5,908 nt of DNA. Origin: an uncultured Moraxellaceae bacterium. GTDB lineage: Bacteria > Pseudomonadota > Gammaproteobacteria > Pseudomonadales > Moraxellaceae. Shown piece after piece: positions 1-5,161 of this stretch; the stretch's first letter is position 1; each line of letters opens with the position of its first letter. Location: assembly GCA_937928295.1 (NCBI GenBank), contig CALEYY010000224.1:1-5908 (forward strand), given 5' to 3'. Position numbers and translations under genes: made by a program. The notes under the pieces are model-generated. The model saw only the letters and a program-made list of their open reading frames with translations, was not told the DNA's origin and made no database searches.

Positions 1-1
1 T

Positions 2-559
2 GCCGCGCATGGCTATCTGCTGCATCAGTTCCAGTCCACGGAAAGCAATGACCGTACGGATGCCTACGGTGGTTCGCTGGAAAACCGTGCGCGCCTGACG
101 CTGGAAGTGCTGGATGCCGTGATTGCCGCCTGGGAGCCGGGTCGTGTTGGTATTCGTATCTCGCCGCTGGGCAATTTCAATGCGCTCGATGACATCGAGG
201 GCGAGGCCATGGGTCTGTATCTGGCTGAGCAATTCGAGCAGCGTGGCATTGCCTACCTGCATTTGTCCGAGCCGGATTGGGCGGGTGGCCCGGTATTGCC
301 GGACAGCTTCCGTCAGGCCTTGCGTTCACGCTACAGCGGTGCGCTGATCGGCGCAGGCAACTACTCGGCGGCCAAGGCCAATGATTTGCTGGGTAAGGAT
401 CTGATTGATGGTGCCGCATTTGGCCGCACTTATATCGCCAATCCGGATCTGGTCGAGCGCCTGCAAAACAATGCGCCGCTCAACGAGCAGCGTCCGGAGC
501 TGTTCTACGGTGGTGGTGCTGAGGGCTATACGGATTATCCGGTGCTGGCGTTGGCGTAA
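2..559 (+). CDS. nemA: NemA-like old yellow enzyme (N-ethylmaleimide reductase family), C-terminal half, 5'-truncated by window edge
   Basis: This is the last 185 codons of an FMN-dependent ene-reductase of the old yellow enzyme family, a cytosolic TIM barrel that uses NAD(P)H to reduce activated C=C bonds, nitro groups and maleimides. Frame 2 opens with AAHGYLLHQF and continues with the family signature YGGSLENR (65-88). It then shows SEPDWAGG (266-289), the FMN-phosphate loop motif IGAGN (347-361) and FGRTYIANPDLVERLQ (from 419). It ends in FYGGGAEGYTDYP, which closely matches the remembered C-terminus of E. coli NemA. Full-length members have about 360 residues, so roughly half is present; the substrate-binding His/Asn pair lies outside the window. 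The fragment has no frameshift. It converges on the tetR-type gene at 1228-611. The classical nemR-nemA order, with the regulator upstream in the same direction, is therefore not what is seen here. The family is certain. The exact orthology (NemA rather than a xenobiotic reductase such as XenB) is likely but not proven. Confidence 0.93.
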   Translation, partial: AAHGYLLHQFQSTESNDRTDAYGGSLENRARLTLEVLDAVIAAWEPGRVGIRISPLGNFNALDDIEGEAMGLYLAEQFEQRGIAYLHLSEPDWAGGPVLPDSFRQALRSRYSGALIGAGNYSAAKANDLLGKDLIDGAAFGRTYIANPDLVERLQNNAPLNEQRPELFYGGGAEGYTDYPVLALA

Positions 560-574
560 GCAAAAACGCTCATT

Positions 575-602
575 TTCATCGTTGCACATTCATCGTTGCA
601 CA
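575..602. repeat. Perfect 14-bp tandem direct repeat between convergent genes
   Basis: The unit TTCATCGTTGCACA occurs twice with no gap, at 575-588 and 589-602. It occupies more than half of the 51-bp gap between the nemA stop (559) and the tetR-type stop (611-613). I see no clear rho-independent terminator in this gap: there is no stable GC stem followed by a T run for either gene. The repeat most simply reflects a replication-slippage duplication. A role in transcription termination or binding cannot be read from the sequence. Confidence 0.9.
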
Positions 603-610
603 ACAGCCTT

Positions 611-1228
611 TCAGCTGCGAAGGTTCAAACGCTTCTCGATGAAGGCGATGATGACATCCCCGGCAGCCTCAATGTATTCGGGCGTGATGGTCTGATGCAG
701 AAAGTAGGAGAAGCGAAAGCTGGCTGTGCCGTACTCGATGGCCAGCGCCGCTTCGCAGGGGTTTTCGGCCAGGGTCAGTCCGGCTTGCTGCAGCATGTTG
801 TGCGTGAGCTTGCCGAGTCGGTTGATGGTGTATTCCAGCGAGCGATAGCTCTCGTCGGTGACCGGCCCGCCCAGCAGCAGAATGCAGGCCACCGGCTGCT
901 CGCGATAATAGCCGGCGGCAGCTTCGACCATGCGTCGTGATACGCCACGCCAATCGGCTTCCTTGGCCAGATTTTCAGCCTGGCTGTACAGCGCTTTTTC
1001 CAGCGCGTCCAGATGCCGCTCGGCCAGTGTATTGAGCAGGGCATAGGGCGTGGGGAAGAACTTGTAGATGGTCGCGCGCGGGTAGCTCAGCTGCTCGGCC
1101 AGCACCGGAATCGAGAATCCCGACAAGCCTTCAGCATGCAGCAGCCGTTCGGCAGCTTCCAGAATCAGACTGACGCGAAGGCGCGAGCGTTCCTGCAGCG
1201 GCGGGCGGGCGATCAGTTTCGTATTCAT
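611..1228 (-). CDS. TetR/AcrR-family transcriptional regulator
   Basis: A 205-residue one-component repressor-type regulator of typical TetR length. The N-terminal DNA-binding domain spans about residues 18-65. Its first helix is LILEAAERLLHAEG, and the helix-turn-helix is FSIPVLAEQLSYPRATIYKFF at about 38-58; the ending (R)ATIYKFF is the usual TetR recognition-helix pattern. Residues from about 75 to 205 are helical and form the ligand-binding and dimerisation part. Its ligand cannot be predicted. The frame stays open to 1321, but I chose the ATG at 1228 because an AGGA ribosome binding site sits just upstream and the extra 31 residues are poor in TetR features. The gene is convergent with nemA and faces decayed remnants on its other side, so its target may be itself, a distant gene or a lost neighbour. 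Two palindromes upstream (1259-1287 and 1289-1300) would suit autoregulation. It has the usual gene-like codon pattern and shows no damage. Confidence 0.92.
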   Translation of the reverse strand: MNTKLIARPPLQERSRLRVSLILEAAERLLHAEGLSGFSIPVLAEQLSYPRATIYKFFPTPYALLNTLAERHLDALEKALYSQAENLAKEADWRGVSRRMVEAAAGYYREQPVACILLLGGPVTDESYRSLEYTINRLGKLTHNMLQQAGLTLAENPCEAALAIEYGTASFRFSYFLHQTITPEYIEAAGDVIIAFIEKRLNLRS

Positions 1229-1234
1229 GCGTAT

Positions 1235-1238
1235 CCTG
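1235..1238 (-). promoter_or_regulatory. Ribosome binding site of the tetR-type gene
   Basis: Read leftward, the sequence before the ATG is AGCAGGATACGC. It has an AGGA core about five to six bases from the start codon at 1228. This fixes the start at 1228 rather than at the upstream alternatives in the same open frame. Confidence 0.65.
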
Positions 1239-1258
1239 CTGGCTCTAAAAGTGTTTAA

Positions 1259-1287
1259 CAAAAAAAGTAACTCTCGTTGCTTTTTTG
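1259..1287. promoter_or_regulatory. Inverted repeat upstream of the tetR-type gene, possible operator
   Basis: The left arm CAAAAAAAGTAAC (1259-1271) and the right arm GTTGCTTTTTTG (1276-1287) are near-complementary around a TCTC spacer. There is one A/G difference and one T fewer in the right arm. The centre lies about 45 bp upstream of the regulator's start codon. This is where a TetR-family autorepressor often binds, overlapping its own promoter. I could not find a convincing -35/-10 pair here, so the operator role is inference. The arms are A/T homopolymer-rich, which makes chance symmetry more likely. Confidence 0.4.
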
Positions 1288-1288
1288 C

Positions 1289-1300
1289 GAAAGTGCTTTC
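1289..1300. promoter_or_regulatory. Second short palindrome GAAAG-TG-CTTTC
   Basis: GAAAGTGCTTTC has two perfectly complementary 5-bp arms around TG. It follows the larger inverted repeat by one base. It could be a half-site or a second operator for the adjacent TetR-type regulator. It is short enough to be coincidental. Confidence 0.3.
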
Positions 1301-1338
1301 TAAACAAGCGAATAATAACAAGCAGACCTGCTTTAAGC

Positions 1339-1505
1339 GTGCCGGGCAAGGGCTCGGCGCGTACCAACGAGAGCTTCTTTGCCGAGAGTGTACAGCCGGG
1401 GCTGGGCGTTTGCCGTACTTGTCATGTGCCGGGTGCCACTACTGGTTCGATTATTGCGATGGCAAGGCCGACAATCATCCTGCAGCTGGTGGCCGAGCGC
1501 TGGGG
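1339..1505 (+). pseudogene. Remnant of a c-type haem (CXXCH) protein, frameshifted and internally deleted
   Basis: From 1339, frame 1 reads VPGKGSARTNESFFAESVQP and then GLGVCRTCHVPGA. It contains a c-type haem-attachment motif, CRTCH, at 1411-1425. The preceding pattern (ESFFAESVQPGLGVC) is typical of exported cytochrome-c-like domains. After IIAMA the frame loses sense. The sequence resumes in frame 3 from about 1464 as KADNHPAAGGRALG, which looks like the later part of the same domain and implies a frameshift near 1462-1464. From memory of such proteins, some thirty residues between the haem motif and this segment are also missing. There is no start codon with an RBS, no signal peptide and no haem-ligand Met that I can place. 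It is directly followed by a TlpA-like remnant in frame 3. The haem motif is seen directly; the family assignment is inference. Confidence 0.6.
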
Positions 1506-1799
1506 CATGCCGCTGGCGATGTCGCGCCCGATTTCACACTGCCAGATGCTGCCGGCAAGCCGGTCACGCTATCCAGCCTGCGCGGTCAGTTCGTCTATGT
1601 CGATTCCTGGGCGAGCTGGTGTGGCCCCTGTCGTCAGAGTTTCCCGTGGATGAACCAGCTCAGTCAGCGAACCCGCAACGCCGCGCTCAATGTCGACGAG
1701 AATCGCGCCGATGCCGCTACTTTCCTGCGCCAATTGCCCGCCAGTTTCACCGTGCTCTACGATCCGGCCGGCACGGTGGCCCGAACATTCAGGTCATGA
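1506..1799 (+). pseudogene. Remnant of a TlpA/ResA-like thiol-disulfide oxidoreductase (thioredoxin fold), truncated
   Basis: Frame 3 reads HAAGDVAPDFTLPDAAGKPV, then LSSLRGQFVYVDSWASWCGPC. This is the standard opening of a TlpA-type thioredoxin fold, with the redox-active WCGPC at 1617-1631. Intact relatives catalyse periplasmic thiol-disulfide exchange, often for cytochrome c maturation. After FPWMNQLSQR the text jumps to TRNAALNVDENRADAATFLR. About five residues of the usual Y-x-x-x-G-L-x-V-L-A strand appear to be missing in frame near 1665-1685. It continues as LPASFTVLYDPAGTVARTF and then hits TGA at 1797-1799. That is before the cis-proline segment (usually GMPSS or GxPTT) and the last strand and helix, so about 50-60 C-terminal residues are gone. 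There is no N-terminal signal or start codon of its own. A further short open piece in frame 2 (ILRDLRKL, stop 1823-1825) may be a relic of the tail. The family call is secure and non-functionality is very likely. Confidence 0.78.
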
Positions 1800-1837
1800 T
1801 TCTGCGTGACCTGCGCAAGCTCTGACACAGCGGGGAC

Positions 1838-1866
1838 GGGGTAAAGCCCGAGGCGCGCTTTACGCC
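1838..1866. terminator. Stem-loop after the decayed segment (weak terminator candidate)
   Basis: GTAAAGC (1841-1847) and GCTTTAC (1857-1863) are perfect inverted arms around a 9-base loop. With one mismatch the stem extends to GG/CC outside. It lies 15 bp after the last relic stop codon (1823-1825) and about 75 bp before the hydrolase start. No T run follows on the plus strand, so it is not a canonical intrinsic terminator. It could be an old terminator of the decayed genes or a 5' structure ahead of the hydrolase transcript. Confidence 0.35.
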
Positions 1867-1938
1867 TTCTGTCCGCTTGTTATTGGCGCTAGTCTCGACA
1901 ACAGTAGGCAACAGACAGAAACCCCCGATGGATGCTCG

Positions 1939-2979
1939 ATGAAACTCTCTCTTTTTATTCTGATACCGGCGCTGCTCTGTGTGCTGCTGATTGCCACCGG
2001 CGTCGGCGTCAGCCGTGCCGAGCAAGGCAACGAGCCTATCGGCCAGTTCATTACCGTCAATGGCGTCAAGCTGCACTATGTAATAGCTGGTGAAGCGATG
2101 GCCGGCGAAGGGCCGGGCATTGTGCTGGTTCACGGCGCCAGCTCGAATCTGCGCGAATTCAGTAGCAGCATCCTGCCGATACTGGCCAAGTCGCATCGCG
2201 TGATTGCTTTTGACCGGCCCGGCTACGGCTTCAGCGAACGGCCGTCCGATGAGAAAGCTTGGCTGAACCCGTCGCAAGTGGCGGCCTTGCTGCTCGATGC
2301 CAGCGACGCCTTGGGCGTGCACAAGCCCCTCATCGTGGGGCATTCCTGGGCCGGCTCGGTGGTGATGTCGGCGATGGTCAACATGCCGGAGCGAATCGCC
2401 GGTGGCGTGCTTATCAGCGGTGTTTCCGGGCATTGGACAGGCCCGCTGAACTGGACTTACACCTTGGCCGAGCAGCGCCCGTGGCTGAGCAAGCTCTTTG
2501 CCTGGACGCTGGTGCAGCCGCTGGGCAAATACTATCTGCAGGAAGGGCTGGCGGAGGTGTTCGCGCCCGATCCGGTGCCGGAGGGTCAGATCGAGCGCAG
2601 CGGCATCGCGCTGGCGTTGCGGCCGCAAACCTACCTGAACAATGTGCGCGACATGAACGAGCTGAGCGCCTACATGCAAACCCTCAGCCCGCACTACAAC
2701 GCGGTGAAGTTGCCGCTGCTGATCATTCACGGCGAGGCCGACACGCTGGTGCCGTTCTGGAATCATGGCCGTCGTTTGCTGCCGGTGATGCCGCAGGCGC
2801 AAGTCCTGTTGCTGCCCAAAACCGGCCACGCGCCGCACCACACCAAGACCGTCGAGGTCACGGATGCCATCGCGCGCTTCAGCCGTGGCGAAGTGCGTCC
2901 GCCGTTGCCCAAGCCCTGGCCGATCTGGCCGGAATTGCCCGCGCCCGAGCTTAAGCACGAGTCTGCATTGCAACCATGA
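1939..2979 (+). CDS. Alpha/beta hydrolase with N-terminal membrane anchor or signal peptide
   Basis: A 346-residue alpha/beta-hydrolase-fold enzyme (esterase, lipase or epoxide-hydrolase-like). Residues 2-22 are hydrophobic (KLSLFILIPALLCVLLIATG) after a single Lys. They form an uncleaved anchor or signal peptide, with VSRAEQ as a poor-to-fair cleavage region, so the catalytic domain should sit outside the cytoplasm. The fold is complete: oxyanion strand-turn VLVHGASSN (62-70), FDRPGYGFS (91-99), nucleophile elbow GHSWAG with Ser136, acid in HGEADTLVP (Asp268) and catalytic His297 in KTGHAPHH. Residues 165-250 form a helical cap. Beyond about residue 318 a proline-rich tail (RPPLPKPWPIWPELPAPE) follows that the core fold does not need. 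The first in-frame ATG at 1939 was used because it begins the hydrophobic segment directly, although I see no strong RBS. The stop overlaps the next start (ATGA), giving a two-gene operon. The substrate is unknown. The closest general resemblance is to the broad epoxide hydrolase/haloalkane dehalogenase-like group. Confidence 0.9.
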   Translation: MKLSLFILIPALLCVLLIATGVGVSRAEQGNEPIGQFITVNGVKLHYVIAGEAMAGEGPGIVLVHGASSNLREFSSSILPILAKSHRVIAFDRPGYGFSERPSDEKAWLNPSQVAALLLDASDALGVHKPLIVGHSWAGSVVMSAMVNMPERIAGGVLISGVSGHWTGPLNWTYTLAEQRPWLSKLFAWTLVQPLGKYYLQEGLAEVFAPDPVPEGQIERSGIALALRPQTYLNNVRDMNELSAYMQTLSPHYNAVKLPLLIIHGEADTLVPFWNHGRRLLPVMPQAQVLLLPKTGHAPHHTKTVEVTDAIARFSRGEVRPPLPKPWPIWPELPAPELKHESALQP

Positions 2980-4121
2980 CCACGCTGCAGTGCCTGCACT
3001 CGCTGGCCGAGCTGCCCGCAGCAAGCTGGGATGCCCTAGTGCCGGCCGACCAGCCCTTCCTGTTGCACGCTTTTTTGCAGGCGCTGGAGCAGACCGGTTG
3101 TGTTGGCCTGGGCACGGGCTGGCAGTCGGCGCATGCCATCCTCACCGATGCCGATGGCAAGCTGCTGGCCGCCATGCCTGGCTGGCGCAAGCAGCACTCG
3201 CGTGGCGAATATGTGTTTGACCAGGGCTGGGCTGAAGCCTCGCAGCGCGCGGGTCTGGCGTATTACCCGAAATGGCTGTCGGCCGTGCCGTTCAGCCCGA
3301 TTACCGGCCCCCGGCTGCTCGGTGCCACCGGCGCTATTCGTGAGTTGCTGGCGCAGTTGCCCACGCATCCGGCTTGGGCCGATTGCAGCGGTCTGCATGT
3401 GAATTTCACGGATGCAGCCAATGACCTGTTGTTTGCCGACGACCCACGCTGGCTGCATCGCCGCGATTGCCAGTTTCGCTGGCAGCAGCGCGGCTACGCC
3501 GATTTCGACGGCTTTCTGGCGGCGCTGACCGCCGATCGTCGCAAGAAAATCCGTCAGGAACGCCGCAAGATGGCCCAGGCCGGGCTCAGCTTCGTCTGGC
3601 GAAATGGCGGCGATTGCGACGCCGACCTGCAAGCCCGCATTTATGCCTGCTATGCCAATACCTATTTTGTGCGTGGCCAGCAGCCCTACCTCACGCCGGC
3701 ATTTTTCCAGCGCATTTTTGCCGCCATGCCGCAAACCGTGCAGGTGTTATGTGTTGAGCGTGATGGCAACTTGCTCGCGATGGCCTTGTTTCTGGCCGGC
3801 AGCGAAACCCTGTACGGGCGCTATTGGGGCGCGCTTGAAGATATGCCCTTGCTGCACTTCGAGACCTGCCTGTATCAGGGCATCGAGCGCGCCATCCACA
3901 GCGGCTTTCAATATTTCGATGCCGGTGCGCAGGGCGAGCACAAGCTCATCCGGGGCTTCGAGCCGGTGCTGACCAGCTCATGGCATGTGTTGCGTCATGC
4001 CGGCTTGCACAATGCGGTCGCGGATTTTCTGCAGCGGGAGAGGGCCGGGGTCGAGGCGTATCAGCGCTCGGCGGCCGGAGCATGCCCGTTCAAGGCTCCC
4101 TTCCAGGAGCAGGCAGTTTGA
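2976..4121 (+). CDS. COG3146/DUF482 (FemAB-like) predicted N-acyltransferase
   Basis: A 381-residue cytosolic protein of the COG3146 (DUF482, FemAB_like) family, built on tandem GNAT-like folds. It is predicted to transfer acyl or aminoacyl groups; no substrate is established for most members, and the old label 'peptidoglycan biosynthesis' is only by analogy with FemAB. Family marks seen here are PFLLHAFLQALEQTG (27-41), EYVFDQGWAEA (78-88), YPKWLSAVPFSPITGPRLL (97-115) and the very basic segment DRRKKIRQERRKM (187-199). Next come YFVRGQQPYLT (230-240) and GRYWGALEDMPLLHFETCLYQG (281-302), then FDAGAQGEHKLIRGFEP (314-330). The length is normal for the family, and no signal peptide or membrane segment is present. 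The ATG at 2976 overlaps the hydrolase stop by 4 bp and has no clear RBS, which fits translational coupling. Its 3' end overlaps the opposing gene by 32 bp. The basic 187-199 patch is a standard feature of the family, not an oddity. Confidence 0.9.
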   Translation: MTTLQCLHSLAELPAASWDALVPADQPFLLHAFLQALEQTGCVGLGTGWQSAHAILTDADGKLLAAMPGWRKQHSRGEYVFDQGWAEASQRAGLAYYPKWLSAVPFSPITGPRLLGATGAIRELLAQLPTHPAWADCSGLHVNFTDAANDLLFADDPRWLHRRDCQFRWQQRGYADFDGFLAALTADRRKKIRQERRKMAQAGLSFVWRNGGDCDADLQARIYACYANTYFVRGQQPYLTPAFFQRIFAAMPQTVQVLCVERDGNLLAMALFLAGSETLYGRYWGALEDMPLLHFETCLYQGIERAIHSGFQYFDAGAQGEHKLIRGFEPVLTSSWHVLRHAGLHNAVADFLQRERAGVEAYQRSAAGACPFKAPFQEQAV

Positions 4122-5052
4122 TCCTGGCCATCTTGGCCGGCAGATTTTCGCTGATCACGAACAGCTGCTGTTCATCGCGCCAGTCAAAGCAGCCGCCTTC
4201 GATCTGCGTCAGCCGGGGCTGCGAAAAAGCGATGGGCTGCTGTTGTAGCGCCTCTTGCCAAGACTGGCCCGGTGCTCGCGCATAGCGATAGCCGTGGCTC
4301 AGCGTACCCACATAGGCCCAGCGGCCCGACTCACTGAAGTCCATCGCAGTCACCCAGTTGAAATAGCCGTTGTTGCGATCGGCGCGGGGGATGCTGATCT
4401 CGCCGAGATCGCTGGCCATCAGCTCGGTTAGCGGGCTGTTTGCATCGTGAGCGAGCGAGAAGCGGTAAAGCGTGGGGCGGTTGTCGCGCTTGGTGATGAG
4501 GTAGGCCGCATTCTCATCGGCATCTACCGCGATGGCCTCGATATCACGCGGGCCGTTCGGCAGTTGCACGCGGAAGGTGTGCAGCACGGGTGCTTTTAAT
4601 TCAGTTGCTCTAGGTGTTTTCGCTACATCTGCCTGCGCCGGCAAGGCGGGCTCTTTGATCAGGTAGAAGGTGATGTTCGGACGCCAGGCATAGTTATCGC
4701 CCACATCGCCGATCAGCAGGAAGTGCTTGTCGCCCTGCGTGAAGCTGGCCATGTCCTCCCAGTCCTGGTTGATCACGCCGGCACCGGTGAGCGTGACGGT
4801 GGCGAGCAGTTCGCCTGTCGTGCTCAAGGCATAAATGTCGGCATTGCCGCCACTGTCGTTGAGCGTCCACAGCACTTCAGCGCTGCGATGCGAGCGGCTC
4901 AGCGCGCTGGCTTCGTTGATTTCGCGGCTGGCAATCGGGAGCGTGGTGATTTGCAGGTCGGTTTCGCTGGCGGCTTGGGCAGGTGCGGCAGGCAGAAAAG
5001 ACAGACCGATCAGAAAGCAGATCAAACGCAGCATATGGATAGCCGTATTCAT
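4090..5052 (-). CDS. Exported beta-propeller-like protein of unknown function with acidic NDSGG/DWEDMA/GDVGDN motifs
   Basis: A 320-residue secreted protein. The N-terminus MNTAIHMLRL is followed by a hydrophobic stretch and PAAPAQA-ASE, a good type I signal peptide cleavage site near residue 27. The mature part is rich in short beta strands with conserved acidic turns: INEASAL (45-51), LWTLNDSGGNADIYAL (61-76) and NQDWEDMA (95-102). Further on are LLIGDVGDN (112-120), RDIEAIAVD (169-177), WVTAMDFSESGRWAYVG (233-249) and QIEGGCFDW (283-291). This pattern recalls phytase-like and SdiA-regulated-type beta-propellers, where Asp/Glu turns can hold Ca2+. I recognise the family type but no characterised member. 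The start at 5052 (ATG) was chosen over 5034 (ATG, still a signal peptide) and 5103 (TTG, inside the terminator stem). No strong RBS distinguishes the first two. The 3' end overlaps the opposing acyltransferase gene by 32 bp. Hydrolase activity on phosphate esters is possible but unproven. Confidence 0.82.
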   Translation of the reverse strand: MNTAIHMLRLICFLIGLSFLPAAPAQAASETDLQITTLPIASREINEASALSRSHRSAEVLWTLNDSGGNADIYALSTTGELLATVTLTGAGVINQDWEDMASFTQGDKHFLLIGDVGDNYAWRPNITFYLIKEPALPAQADVAKTPRATELKAPVLHTFRVQLPNGPRDIEAIAVDADENAAYLITKRDNRPTLYRFSLAHDANSPLTELMASDLGEISIPRADRNNGYFNWVTAMDFSESGRWAYVGTLSHGYRYARAPGQSWQEALQQQPIAFSQPRLTQIEGGCFDWRDEQQLFVISENLPAKMARIKLPAPGREP

Positions 5053-5073
5053 ACAGAACAGAGGCAGCGAGTT

Positions 5074-5088
5074 TGGCACTTCTTGCCA
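5074..5088. repeat. Short inverted repeat TGGCA-N5-TGCCA upstream of the propeller-like gene
   Basis: TGGCA (5074-5078) and TGCCA (5084-5088) are perfectly complementary across CTTCT. They lie in the about 50-bp gap between the terminator and the start at 5052, which is where a promoter for that gene would have to be. It could be a small operator or chance. No clear -35/-10 pair is visible in the gap. Confidence 0.35.
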
Positions 5089-5101
5089 CAGATCCAGCAA
5101 C

Positions 5102-5130
5102 AAAAATGCCCCGAATTTCGGGGCATTTTT
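5102..5130 (-). terminator. Strong symmetrical rho-independent terminator after the slyD-like gene
   Basis: AAAAATGCCCCGAA (5102-5115) and TTCGGGGCATTTTT (5117-5130) are perfect inverted repeats around a single T. The result is a GC core (GCCCCG/CGGGGC) flanked by A and T runs on both sides. It begins 31 bp beyond the slyD-like stop (5162) and should end leftward transcripts there. Its symmetry lets it work in both directions. It leaves only about 50 bp before the propeller-like gene's start at 5052, so that gene needs its own promoter in this gap or read-through. Confidence 0.92.
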
Positions 5131-5161
5131 AGCGCATCAGGCACCGCATCAAGCCAAAGGC

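Noticed and set aside
611..1228. Naming the regulator NemR
   Set aside because: It is convergent with the nemA-like gene, not upstream in the same operon, and I could not recognise NemR-specific residues. TetR-family membership alone does not justify the symbol.
1227..1799. A 190-codon plus-strand open frame that could be called an intact TlpA-like protein
   Set aside because: Its proposed start overlaps the tetR-type gene, the first 90 residues make no sense as a protein, and the thioredoxin fold stops before its cis-proline and last strand. It is better described as a pseudogene.
1928..1942. A four-codon leader frame (MDAR) whose stop overlaps the hydrolase ATG
   Set aside because: There is no RBS for it, and such tiny frames arise easily by chance. 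Not enough evidence for translational control.
2259..2954. A 231-codon plus-strand open frame inside the hydrolase in another frame
   Set aside because: It is an out-of-frame shadow, Ala/Arg-rich without motifs, lying fully inside a well-supported gene.
1789..3024. A 411-codon minus-strand open frame across the hydrolase
   Set aside because: It is antisense to a hydrolase with a complete catalytic triad. Its composition is rich in Arg, His and Gln as expected for a shadow frame in GC-rich DNA, and no domain is recognisable.
5074..5087. TGGCAC...TTGCC resembling a sigma-54 promoter
   Set aside because: The GG and GC elements are separated by 8 bases instead of the required 10, and on the plus strand it would point into the terminator and antisense to slyD.
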